Shown here in pieces: positions 12,485-19,632 of a DNA stretch of 23,185 nt. The notes beneath the pieces are model-generated. The model did no database searches. It was given only the letters and a program-made list of their open reading frames with translations, and had not been told where the DNA came from. A program made the position numbers and the translations under genes. The stretch's first letter is position 1. Each line of letters starts with the position of its first letter. Origin of the DNA: a virus; the IMG/VR virus record IMGVR_UViG_3300009181_000358, positions 1-23,185 of that record. One strand, given 5' to 3'.

Positions 12485-12512
12485 TTTGACCGTTGATGCA
12501 TTGCTTGGTTCC
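12485..12512 (-). promoter_or_regulatory. ECF-like promoter P7
   Basis: Minus strand GGAACC-N16-GTCAAA, about 30 nt upstream of the 76-aa gene start. It supports the shorter start for that gene. Confidence 0.65.
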
Positions 12513-12573
12513 ATTCATTCCAAAAATAATTCAATTTATTTTCAATCGCCACCATAATTTCTTGTTACATACA

Positions 12574-12601
12574 TATGACGCCCCCGCCGTGCAATGGTTC
12601 C
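12574..12601 (-). promoter_or_regulatory. ECF-like promoter P8
   Basis: Minus strand GGAACC-N16-GTCATA, upstream of and in tandem with P7. It would give a longer leader for the 76-aa gene. It marks the left edge of the divergent control region. Confidence 0.58.
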
Positions 12602-12904
12602 AGCAATTTCAAAATATATTCATTACATTATTTCAGCTCACGATATACAAAATGTAATGTGGCTGGTGCGGTGCAACATGGTAATAATGCTGCGCTGCAA
12701 CATGTTGCCGTCGCCGTCCAAGCCGTGGACACACCTGCCGAGTCCAAGCTGTGCAAAAAGGGTGCCGGGGGGCAAATAAAAAAACTTAATTTATGACTTT
12801 AATGCTTTTCCTAAAATTATTTTTTTGGAGTTACGCACGTGTAGTATCGACACGTACAACCCGTGCAATTCGACGGTACCCCTGTTGAATGAGCAGCGCA
12901 GCGC
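12602..12904. other. AT-rich divergent control region (possible origin or operator region)
   Basis: No gene is seen. It contains a 9-bp inverted repeat CATTACATT/AATGTAATG (12621-12659) and GCAACATG at 12673 repeated within the perfect palindrome GCAACATGTTGC (12697-12708). There is also GTCCA-AGCCG-TGGAC (12716-12730), a strongly A/T-rich block (about 12774-12827) with runs of seven A and seven T, and ACGTGT/ACACGT (12837-12855). It lies between leftward and rightward promoters, so it is a natural place for operators or a replication origin. Confidence 0.5.
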
Positions 12905-12933
12905 GGAACTTCCTCGCCTCGCCGCCGGTCATA
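12905..12933 (+). promoter_or_regulatory. ECF-like promoter P9 (structural operon)
   Basis: Plus strand GGAACT-N17-GTCATA, the only rightward copy. It ends 28 nt before the first packaging gene, which has AGGAGCCACATG as RBS. It therefore probably drives the head and packaging genes. Confidence 0.68.
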
Positions 12934-12961
12934 CCCGCAATATCACCCGCCCAGGAGCCAC

Positions 12962-13468
12962 ATGAGTACTGCCCTGCCCGCCGCCGCCACCCCGACAATG
13001 GGGAATCTCGCGAAGGTATCCTACACCCACCAAGATATGATTGATTATATCATCTCGCAGGGGCGGGTGACGAACAAGCAACTTGCGTTGCGATACGGGT
13101 ATAGCGAGGGCTGGGTGTCGAACATCATGGCGAGTGACGCTTGGCAGAGTATGATGGCCGCCCGCCGGGAAGAGATTACTGATCCGCTCCTCAAGACGAC
13201 CCTGGAAGAGCGGTATCGCGGCCTCGCCATGCGATCTGTCGAAAGGTTGATGGAGAAGCTTGACGCCCCCGGCGTGTCAGACGCAGTCGTCCTTAAAGCG
13301 GTGGAGCTGGGCGCGAAAGCGGTAGGGGCCGGCGGCAATGCGCCGCCCGTCGCAACGAGCAATTCCACCGATCACCTCGCGAACCTTGCGAATCGACTCA
13401 TTGATCTCCAATCGAAAGTGCGCGCTAGCGTAGAAAGGACAATAGATGGCACAGCCACGCAAGTATAA
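12962..13468 (+). CDS. Putative terminase small subunit
   Basis: 168 aa, first gene of the rightward operon. After a low-complexity Ala/Pro start, HQDMIDYIISQGRVTNKQLA followed by LRYGYSEGWVSNIMASDAW forms a clear helix-turn-helix. Next comes a helical region (LEERYRGLAMRSVERLMEKL) and a C-terminal helix, as in small terminases that recognise the packaging site and assemble into rings. It lies 0.5 kb upstream of the large subunit with three short genes between. The family is inferred from HTH content and position, and a structural search would settle it. Confidence 0.65.
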   Translation: MSTALPAAATPTMGNLAKVSYTHQDMIDYIISQGRVTNKQLALRYGYSEGWVSNIMASDAWQSMMAARREEITDPLLKTTLEERYRGLAMRSVERLMEKLDAPGVSDAVVLKAVELGAKAVGAGGNAPPVATSNSTDHLANLANRLIDLQSKVRASVERTIDGTATQV

Positions 13469-13613
13469 TGCTCCGAAGATGCCCAAGGGGAATGATGAGA
13501 AGGGGAAGTTTGTCGACCGGAACCTTGCCGCCGTCAACCCGATGAAGCAGCAATTCGAGCCTACTCCCGCCGAGCCCGTCTCCCAGCACAAACGTATGGC
13601 CGGAGCTTGCTAA
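13446..13613 (+). CDS. Hypothetical protein, 55 aa
   Basis: The ATG at 13446 has AAGGA 6 nt upstream and overlaps the preceding gene by 23 nt. The product starts MAQPRKYNAPKMPKGNDEKG, then KFVDRNLAAVNPMKQQFEPT and a short tail ending in Cys. It is hydrophilic, Pro/Lys-rich and probably disordered. Unknown function, though the position suggests packaging or head assembly. Confidence 0.65.
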   Translation: MAQPRKYNAPKMPKGNDEKGKFVDRNLAAVNPMKQQFEPTPAEPVSQHKRMAGAC

Positions 13614-13736
13614 GTGGCCGCCGCCCTTCCTCGCCGCCGAGCACCTTTCCGCGCGCCCTCCTCTGCGCCGGGCCGGATTGCTCCTCTGGCGAGGAAACCG
13701 CGCAGCATCCGCACTAAGGCCCCTCGGACGAAATGA
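13614..13736 (+). CDS. Arginine/proline-rich small protein, 40 aa, GTG start
   Basis: The GTG follows the upstream TAA directly, with CGGAG 8 nt before it. Its stop overlaps the next ATG as ATGA, so it closes the gap between two genes perfectly. The product is Ala, Arg and Pro-rich with about nine Arg and three Lys and no acidic residue. It could bind DNA or RNA, or serve mainly to couple translation. No homologue recognised. Confidence 0.5.
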   Translation: MAAALPRRRAPFRAPSSAPGRIAPLARKPRSIRTKAPRTK

Positions 13737-14032
13737 CCAATGCCTCGTTCCCCATCAAGGACGCCGCCGCCTCGCGGGTCTTCTCGTTTAACTTCCAAGA
13801 CCAGCTTGCTGTTGGCGAAACCATTAGTAGCGCGACAGTCACAGCAGCTGTCTATTCTGGCACAGACGCCAGCCCCAGCTCGCTTATCTCCGGCGCGGCG
13901 AGCGTCTCCGGTGCGACGGTCTCCCAAGTGATAGCGGCAGGAACCGCCGGCGTGACGTATGTGCTGACCTGCACAGCGATCACGTCCCTCTCTCACACAA
14001 TCGCGTCAGCTGGCCCGCTGGTGGTAATGTGA
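13733..14032 (+). CDS. Putative structural protein, 99 aa
   Basis: 99 aa coupled on both sides by 4-nt overlaps. The sequence is almost wholly beta with Thr/Ser/Ala repeats (SATVTAAVYSGTDASPSSLI, GVTYVLTCTAITS), like small virion-surface or Ig-like phage domains. Function is inferred from composition and location. Without a hallmark motif it remains a hypothetical virion component. Confidence 0.68.
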   Translation: MTNASFPIKDAAASRVFSFNFQDQLAVGETISSATVTAAVYSGTDASPSSLISGAASVSGATVSQVIAAGTAGVTYVLTCTAITSLSHTIASAGPLVVM

Positions 14033-15525
14033 AGCTGACCGCGGATCTGATCGAAGCGTTCGCGGGGACTTTCATCTCCCCCCGGTATGACAATCCCGCT
14101 CCCACCCCCGCGATCCACCGGGAAGCGTGGACACTCTACACTTCCGACGCGATGCAGGCTATGGTGGTTGCGCCACGGGAGCATGCGAAGAGCACCGCCC
14201 TCACCACTGTTTACATCCTGGCGGAGGCCCTGTTCCGCACCGCTGATTACATCGTCCTCGTGTCTTCGACGGAGGAGCTTGCCGCCGAGCAGCTGGGCAA
14301 CATCTCCGAGGAACTCCACGAGAATGAGGATCTCCGCAACGAGTTCGGCATCAAGGCGTTCCCGTCGGACAGCAAGCAGGATTTGATTGTCGAGATGAAT
14401 GACGGGCACAAGTTTCGCATCCTGTGCCGGGGCGCAGAGCAGCGGATACGGGGGCGGCTGTGGAAGGGCAAGCGCCCCAACCTCCTTGTCTGTGATGACA
14501 TGGAAGATGATGAACAGGTGGAGAACCCTGATCGGAGAGGGAAATTCCGCCGGTGGTTCTTCAGGGCGGCGAAGCAGAGCGTGGGACGCTACGGGCGCAC
14601 CCGCGTCCACGGCACCATCCTCCATGAGGATAGCCTCTTGTCCCGCCTCCGCAAGAATCGCTCGTGGAAACACCTGTATTACAAAGCGCATCGCGCATTT
14701 GATGATTACTCGAATATCCTGTGGCCCGAGCAATGGCCGGAGGAGCGCCTCCGCGCCCGCCAGCAAGAGTTCATCGAGGACGGGGACGCCGCCGGTTACT
14801 CGCAGGAATTCCTCAATGACCCGCAAGACGGCCTCGCCGCCTACCTTCGCCGCGACGATTTCATCGTGATGAAAGAGGAAGATTACGATGTACCCCTGGA
14901 CGTGCGGGCGGCGTGGGACTTCGCGGTAAGTAAGGCGGATATCGCTAATCGGACGAGTTGCACGGTAGGTGGGCAGTCCGCCGACAATCGGCTGATGTTC
15001 CTAGATTTCTACGTAGGCCGGTGGAATCCGACCGTCTCGCCGGCGGAGCTCGAGCGTGGTGAGCAAGGTTGGATCGACCTGATGTTCGAAGTCCAAGCGC
15101 GCCATTCCCCCGCCTGCCATTACGTGGAAGGTGGGACGATCTGGAATTCCATTAAGAACGTTATCTCTTCCGAGATGAGCCGCCGAGGAATCTTCCTCAA
15201 CATTGAGGTGCTGAACCCGATCAAAGATAAGACGGTTCGGGGCCTCGGATTGAAGAAGCGTCACCGTGCCGGCGCCACCCGCTGGAACGCGAAGGCGACT
15301 GGCTACGAGGGTGCGAAGGAAGAGTGCTTGAAGTTCACTGGCTCCGCCTCCGCCCGCCTCGACGACCAGTTTGACTCGGCGGCCACCCTAGTAATCGGAT
15401 TCGACATGACTGTTGCCCCGCAAGATGAAGATTTCCTCGACGACGACGAGCAGGAAATGGAGCGTGGGTTTTGGCAGACTCGCCCCGGGGTTGCCGCCGG
15501 TCGCAATAGATACAGTGGCTACTAA
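14029..15525 (+). CDS. terL: Terminase large subunit
   Basis: 498 aa, GTG start overlapping the previous TGA. The N-terminal ATPase has Walker A VAPREHAKST (residues 47-56), an adenine-binding context upstream, Walker B NLLVCDDMEDDE (151-162) and a coupling-like VHGTILHEDS (193-201). The C-terminal RNase H-like nuclease begins at AAWDFAVSKAD (Asp297 as a first catalytic Asp), with later strands (RLMFLDFYVG) and acidic residues. The protein powers DNA translocation into the procapsid and cuts concatemers. The GREHAKST-type P-loop is typical of large terminases, so the assignment is firm. Confidence 0.95.
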   Translation: MKLTADLIEAFAGTFISPRYDNPAPTPAIHREAWTLYTSDAMQAMVVAPREHAKSTALTTVYILAEALFRTADYIVLVSSTEELAAEQLGNISEELHENEDLRNEFGIKAFPSDSKQDLIVEMNDGHKFRILCRGAEQRIRGRLWKGKRPNLLVCDDMEDDEQVENPDRRGKFRRWFFRAAKQSVGRYGRTRVHGTILHEDSLLSRLRKNRSWKHLYYKAHRAFDDYSNILWPEQWPEERLRARQQEFIEDGDAAGYSQEFLNDPQDGLAAYLRRDDFIVMKEEDYDVPLDVRAAWDFAVSKADIANRTSCTVGGQSADNRLMFLDFYVGRWNPTVSPAELERGEQGWIDLMFEVQARHSPACHYVEGGTIWNSIKNVISSEMSRRGIFLNIEVLNPIKDKTVRGLGLKKRHRAGATRWNAKATGYEGAKEECLKFTGSASARLDDQFDSAATLVIGFDMTVAPQDEDFLDDDEQEMERGFWQTRPGVAAGRNRYSGY

Positions 15526-15672
15526 GTTGACCATGCGCCCAAGCATCCACTCGCACACCGGCGGCCAACCACAACCATTCCCTGAAAAACCGGGGTTTGG
15601 TGGTTGTCCTTTCAGTTGGCTTTCTCACTGTTTAGCGGCCCGGCGCGGAACGCGCCGCAGGCTGCCCCACGT
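15526..15672 (+). other. Terminase-portal intergenic region with hairpins
   Basis: 147 nt without a convincing gene. One 7-bp pairing joins ACAACCA and TGGTTGT around a pyrimidine/purine loop with an inner AAACC-GG-GGTTT hairpin. Then CGGCGCG-GAA-CGCGCCG (15641-15657) forms a perfect 7-bp GC hairpin ending 15 nt before the portal ATG. Confidence 0.6.
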
Positions 15673-17718
15673 ATGAATCTCGAAAACAAGTTAACCCTCG
15701 ACGTAGCGACAATTCGCTCGCCGAACCTCACTGATCAGTTCACTGACAATGATCTCGCTCTCATCGGCCACCACTGTAAGATGGGGTATGAGCAAGATCT
15801 TGCTTCTCGCTCCGATTGGATGCGGAGGAATGAAGCGGGGATGGATCTCGCCCTTCAGATACAGAAGGACAAATCCTTCCCTTGGGCAGGTTGCGCTAAC
15901 GTCGCTTTCCCTATCGTCACCATCGCCGCCCTCCAGTTCCACGCCCAGGCCTACCCCGCTATCGTAGACGGCAATCAAGTGGTGAAGTGCGAGACCTTCG
16001 GCTCCCAGGACGAGAAGGTCGTTGCTCGCGCTGAGCGTGTTTCTACCCACATGAGCTGGCAAGTTCTTTACCAAGACCGCAGTTGGGAAGATCAAGCTGA
16101 CAAAGGCCTTTTCAACCTTTCCATTGTCGGGTGTAATTTCAAGAAAACCCGCTTCGTCGGCGCCAAAGCTCACAACGTCTCTGAGCTTGTTCTCGCCAAG
16201 AACTTCGTTATCAATTACTACGCAAAGTCCCTCGAGGAGTGTCCGCGTAAAACGCACCAGATCCCCTTATTCCGCAACGAGGTTCGTGAGAGCGTACTCT
16301 CCGGCACCTATCGTGATATTCTCGATGACGCATGGTATCTTGGTGCCCCCGCGCCCCGCTCTTCGCGGCAACAAGCTGAGCAAGACAATCGCCAGGGAAC
16401 TACTCCCCCGCCCCCGAGCCATACTGACGCCCTTCCCTTTTGCGAGCAACACATCAATCTTGACCTCGACCAAGATGGGTATGATGAACCCTACATCATA
16501 ACTTTCCACGAGACTACCGGAACTGTTGTTCGCATTGTAACCCGTTTTGACAGCGACAAAGACATTGAGCGCGCTACGGGCGGTAAGTATAAGGGTAAAA
16601 TTCTCCGGATCAAGGCTACTGAGTATTTCACTAAATACGGTTTCATCCCTTCTCCTGATGGTGGATTCTACGACATTGGCTTCGGAGTGTTCCTCGGCCC
16701 GTTGAACGAAACGATAAATAGTCTCGTAAACGTCCTCCTCGATTCCGGCACGATGCAGGTTACCGCCGGCGGCTTCCTTGGGCGCGGTGCAAAGATTCGC
16801 GGCGGCCAGCAAACTCACGCCCCCTTCGAATGGAAGCGTGTAGACGCAACGGGTGACGATCTTCGTAAGTCCCTCGTCCCTCTTCCCGTCAACGCGCCCT
16901 CCGACGTCCTCTACCAGCTCCTCGGACTCCTCATCAATTACGCCAGTCGCATCTCCGGCACTACCGATACCGTTGTCGGAGAGAATCCTGGTCAAAACAC
17001 CCCCGCCTCCACCACGCAGACTATGGTGCAGATGGGACAGAAGGTCTATTCTGCAATATTCAAGCGGGTTTGGCGGGCAGCAAAAGAAGAATTTCGAAAA
17101 CTATACCTCCTCAATTCTATCTATCTGCCCCTCGACCGCACTTTTCCTGGCGGCGCAACTCGCGCCGACTACACGTCTGAAGGGGATGAGATCTGTCCTG
17201 TTGCCGATCCAAACATCACTAGCGACTCACAGAAGCTTCAGATCGCCATCGCCGTTAAGACCGCTTCCGCTACCACTCCCGGCTATAACAAGGATGCGGT
17301 TGAGAAGTTATTCCTCAAATCCCTTCACGTTGATAACATCGCGGGTATCTTCCCGGGGGGCCAACCGCCGCCGGAAGATCCGAAGCTCGCTATCGCCAAG
17401 CTGCAAGAGGAGAATGAGACCCAACGCCTCCAAATGCAACTTGAATCCGACCAGCAACAGTTCATCCTGGCTACAATGGCGGAGCAACAGCTTAACAACG
17501 CGAAGATTGTCGAGCTCGAAGCGAAGGCCGCGGAAGCTGCCGCCAACGCTCAGAGCGAAATGGCGTATGCTCAAGTCGCCCTTATCAACGCAGAAGTTGC
17601 CCACGTGAAGAACCGCAATGACGCCCTCAACAAGCGCATCGAGCACATTCTCCGTATTGCAGAGTTACGCAGTTCCCACCATCTCGGCCTTAAGCAGATT
17701 GAGAAGAAAGCAGCATGA
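15673..17718 (+). CDS. Portal (head-tail connector) protein
   Basis: 681 aa from the ATG at 15673 (MNLENKLTLDVA). A TTG start at 15604 would add 23 residues but would run through the GC hairpin. The core shows SWMRRNE-like residues (SDWMRRNEAGMDLAL), FPWAGCANVAFP and a wing-to-stem region. It continues with VNVLLDSGTMQV, SRISGTTDTVVGENPGQNTP, and a long C-terminal helical tail rich in Ala, Glu and Gln (about residues 575-675), a likely crown or coiled coil. The size and order terL-portal-scaffold-capsid support the call. It forms the dodecameric channel at the capsid vertex. Confidence 0.9.
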   Translation: MNLENKLTLDVATIRSPNLTDQFTDNDLALIGHHCKMGYEQDLASRSDWMRRNEAGMDLALQIQKDKSFPWAGCANVAFPIVTIAALQFHAQAYPAIVDGNQVVKCETFGSQDEKVVARAERVSTHMSWQVLYQDRSWEDQADKGLFNLSIVGCNFKKTRFVGAKAHNVSELVLAKNFVINYYAKSLEECPRKTHQIPLFRNEVRESVLSGTYRDILDDAWYLGAPAPRSSRQQAEQDNRQGTTPPPPSHTDALPFCEQHINLDLDQDGYDEPYIITFHETTGTVVRIVTRFDSDKDIERATGGKYKGKILRIKATEYFTKYGFIPSPDGGFYDIGFGVFLGPLNETINSLVNVLLDSGTMQVTAGGFLGRGAKIRGGQQTHAPFEWKRVDATGDDLRKSLVPLPVNAPSDVLYQLLGLLINYASRISGTTDTVVGENPGQNTPASTTQTMVQMGQKVYSAIFKRVWRAAKEEFRKLYLLNSIYLPLDRTFPGGATRADYTSEGDEICPVADPNITSDSQKLQIAIAVKTASATTPGYNKDAVEKLFLKSLHVDNIAGIFPGGQPPPEDPKLAIAKLQEENETQRLQMQLESDQQQFILATMAEQQLNNAKIVELEAKAAEAAANAQSEMAYAQVALINAEVAHVKNRNDALNKRIEHILRIAELRSSHHLGLKQIEKKAA

Positions 17719-17960
17719 TCTCTGAAACAGAATTCCTCGAGTGGCTCGATCACCCTGCCACCCGTGACATGAAAAAATTCCTAGCGAGCCGGCGAGAGGC
17801 ACTCCGGCAAAGTTGGGAAGGAGGTAGTTTCACCGACTACACCTCCGAGGGCACAACCCTCACAAGTGTCGGTAATATCGGTCTCTGCCGTGGCTACGCC
17901 ACTGTCATGGACTTAACGTATGACGAATTAGTATCGGAGCTAGATAATGGAAAATCGTAG
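17715..17960 (+). CDS. Hypothetical protein, 81 aa
   Basis: The ATG overlaps the portal TGA by 4 nt (ATGA), and the gene overlaps the next one by 14 nt. The product is mostly helical (EFLEWLDHPATRDMKKFLAS and YATVMDLTYDELVSELDNGK) with a short loop. Similar small proteins are found in this position in other phages, but I do not recognise a function. Confidence 0.75.
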   Translation: MISETEFLEWLDHPATRDMKKFLASRREALRQSWEGGSFTDYTSEGTTLTSVGNIGLCRGYATVMDLTYDELVSELDNGKS

Positions 17961-18264
17961 TGGACTGGAGCCGCGTGGTGTAGCGGTGCTTATTCAATTG
18001 TATGAACCTGAACGTCAAGGTGCTAAGATTGTCATTCCTGATCTTGTGCAAACCCGCATGTCTATGGCAGATACCCGTGCATTGGTTATCGCTGTTGGCC
18101 CGTCGGCTTGGCATGATGAACCGCAGCCTCGTGCCGCCGTGGGTGATAAAGTGCTCGTGACGAAATTCGCCGGCATGTCTGCCATTGGCCCCGCTGATGG
18201 AGCCGCCTACCGTCTTGTAAACGACCGTGACATATTCTGTGCGATCGTGAAGGAGGCCGCATGA
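17947..18264 (+). CDS. GroES-like co-chaperonin (Cpn10-type fold)
   Basis: 105 aa. VAVLIQLYEPERQGAKIVIP (first beta-barrel strands and mobile-loop region), then RALVIAVGPSAW, AAVGDKVLVTKFAG, and DGAAYRLVNDRDIFCAIV, match the order of GroES blocks (G-x-I-IP, G-x-VVAVGPG, VGDRVLF-KYAG, Y-x-x-x-D-DI-A-I). Phage co-chaperonins such as T4 gp31 help host GroEL fold capsid protein. Here it sits between the portal and scaffold genes and upstream of the major capsid gene. It overlaps the scaffold start by 4 nt. Whether it binds GroEL is not shown. Confidence 0.8.
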   Translation: MENRSGLEPRGVAVLIQLYEPERQGAKIVIPDLVQTRMSMADTRALVIAVGPSAWHDEPQPRAAVGDKVLVTKFAGMSAIGPADGAAYRLVNDRDIFCAIVKEAA

Positions 18265-19100
18265 GCGACCTTACTAGCGCCGCCACTCCTGAACAGCAGA
18301 CTGCCGCTTCTGCCCTTGGGTGGACGCCGCCGGAACGCTACAAAGGCGACCCTACCCTTTACATCGACGCTGAAGAATTCATAAAGCGCGGTGAAACCGT
18401 TCTCCCGATTGTGAAGAAACAGTTGGAGAAGACTCGGGAAGAACTTGCAAAGCAGAATCGAGTGAATGCGGAAGTATCTGCCGCCTTGGTCGCCGCGCAA
18501 ACTGCAATTGAAGATCTGAAAGAACACAATACGGTCGCCACTCAACGAGCGGTGGAAAACGCTCGCAAGGAATTGAAAGCGCAACTCGTTGCCGCCTCCG
18601 AAGCTGGCGATCATATCGGTGTCTCCGAGCTAACTGACCAGCTGATCAAGCTCCCCACTGCTGCGCCGGCGGCGGAGAAGAAAGAGACCCCCACACCCGC
18701 CCAATGGCAACCTGAACCTTCCTTGTCCAGCTGGATGGAAGCTAACCCCTGGTGGGGGGTGGATAAGAAAAAGACTGGTCTCGCTCTCGGCATCGCCCAG
18801 GAACTGCGCGAGAAGGGTAATACCCAGGTTGGCACAGATTTCTATGACCTTATCTCTTCTGAAGTCGATAAGGTGCTTGCGCCACCGGCGGCAGACGAGC
18901 CTGTTGACAAGGTTGCTGGTGTTCGCAACAGTGGCGGCGCTTCGCGAGGTGGCGGCAAACAAAGTTTCGCTGCTCTCCCTGCCGATGCTAAAGCGCAATG
19001 TAACGCCGAGGCGCGTGAATTTGTAGGCGCCAGCAAACGCTACAAAACAAACGAAGAATGGCAAGCCCAGTTCGCTAAACTATATTTCGCAATGGAGTAA
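18261..19100 (+). CDS. Capsid scaffold protein
   Basis: 279 aa, starting as ATGA. The N-terminus GWTPPERYKGDPTLYIDAEE followed by FIKRGETVLPI and a long charged coiled coil (KKQLEKTREELAKQNRVNAE) is the usual phage scaffolding layout. Then comes a Pro/Ala-rich linker (about residues 130-150). A C-terminal segment contains GGASRGGGKQSFAALPADAK and a helical end. Scaffolds assemble the procapsid with the major capsid protein and leave before packaging. Order (portal, GroES-like, scaffold, capsid) supports this. Confidence 0.85.
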   Translation: MSDLTSAATPEQQTAASALGWTPPERYKGDPTLYIDAEEFIKRGETVLPIVKKQLEKTREELAKQNRVNAEVSAALVAAQTAIEDLKEHNTVATQRAVENARKELKAQLVAASEAGDHIGVSELTDQLIKLPTAAPAAEKKETPTPAQWQPEPSLSSWMEANPWWGVDKKKTGLALGIAQELREKGNTQVGTDFYDLISSEVDKVLAPPAADEPVDKVAGVRNSGGASRGGGKQSFAALPADAKAQCNAEAREFVGASKRYKTNEEWQAQFAKLYFAME

Positions 19101-19103
19101 GAA

Positions 19104-19622
19104 ATGGCTATCGCACCCCTCAATCCTGCAAACAAACCCGACATGGAGCGCAAGCGTATTCCTATGTCAACCCCCGTCCAGCGTCTTGAGGCGCCTGACA
19201 TTCCCGGTTACCATCTTCATTGGTTTACCGGCTCGTCTGAGCGTATCCAACGCGCCCTGGACGGCGGCTATGAGTTTGTGGATGAGCGTGAAACGAAGGT
19301 AAACAGTGTCGGCATCGGAAACGAATCTACTCGTTCCGGTAACAACGATCTAGGTAGTAGAGTCAGTGTCATTTCAGGGCAAGATATCGGTAAAGACGGT
19401 CAACCCGTTCGACTGGTTCTGATGAAGATTAAGCAAGAATGGTATGATGAAGATCAGAAAGCTGTAACAGCTCGTAACGAACAGGTAGCAGCTTCGATTC
19501 GTGGTGGACTCATCGGTGCAGAGCATGAGAAAAATAATGATGCTCGTCACCGCTATGTTGATCCGGCTCGGACAGCGCTCCCTGACCTATTTAATCCGAA
19601 CAAAAAACGCCGTCAGGCGTAA
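19104..19622 (+). CDS. Conserved-type capsid-region protein, 172 aa
   Basis: MERKRIPMSTPVQRLEAPDI (from residue 14) followed by PGYHLHWFTGS and a helical RIQRALDGGYEFVDE is a pattern I recognise from head cassettes of several phages between scaffold and capsid. The rest is charged and helical and ends basic (NPNKKRRQA). It is probably a head-assembly or internal protein. The exact role is not known to me. Confidence 0.7.
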   Translation: MAIAPLNPANKPDMERKRIPMSTPVQRLEAPDIPGYHLHWFTGSSERIQRALDGGYEFVDERETKVNSVGIGNESTRSGNNDLGSRVSVISGQDIGKDGQPVRLVLMKIKQEWYDEDQKAVTARNEQVAASIRGGLIGAEHEKNNDARHRYVDPARTALPDLFNPNKKRRQA

Positions 19623-19632
19623 GGAGACCTAA

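Noticed and set aside
7220-12940. T7-like single-subunit RNA polymerase promoters
   Set aside because: The repeated promoter has two conserved blocks with a variable, unrelated 16/17-nt spacer, which is unlike the contiguous about 20-bp T7-type sites.
13993-14826. Minus-strand ORF of about 277 codons opposite the large terminase
   Set aside because: It is antisense to terL, whose Walker motifs are unmistakable. No RBS or promoter supports the reverse frame.
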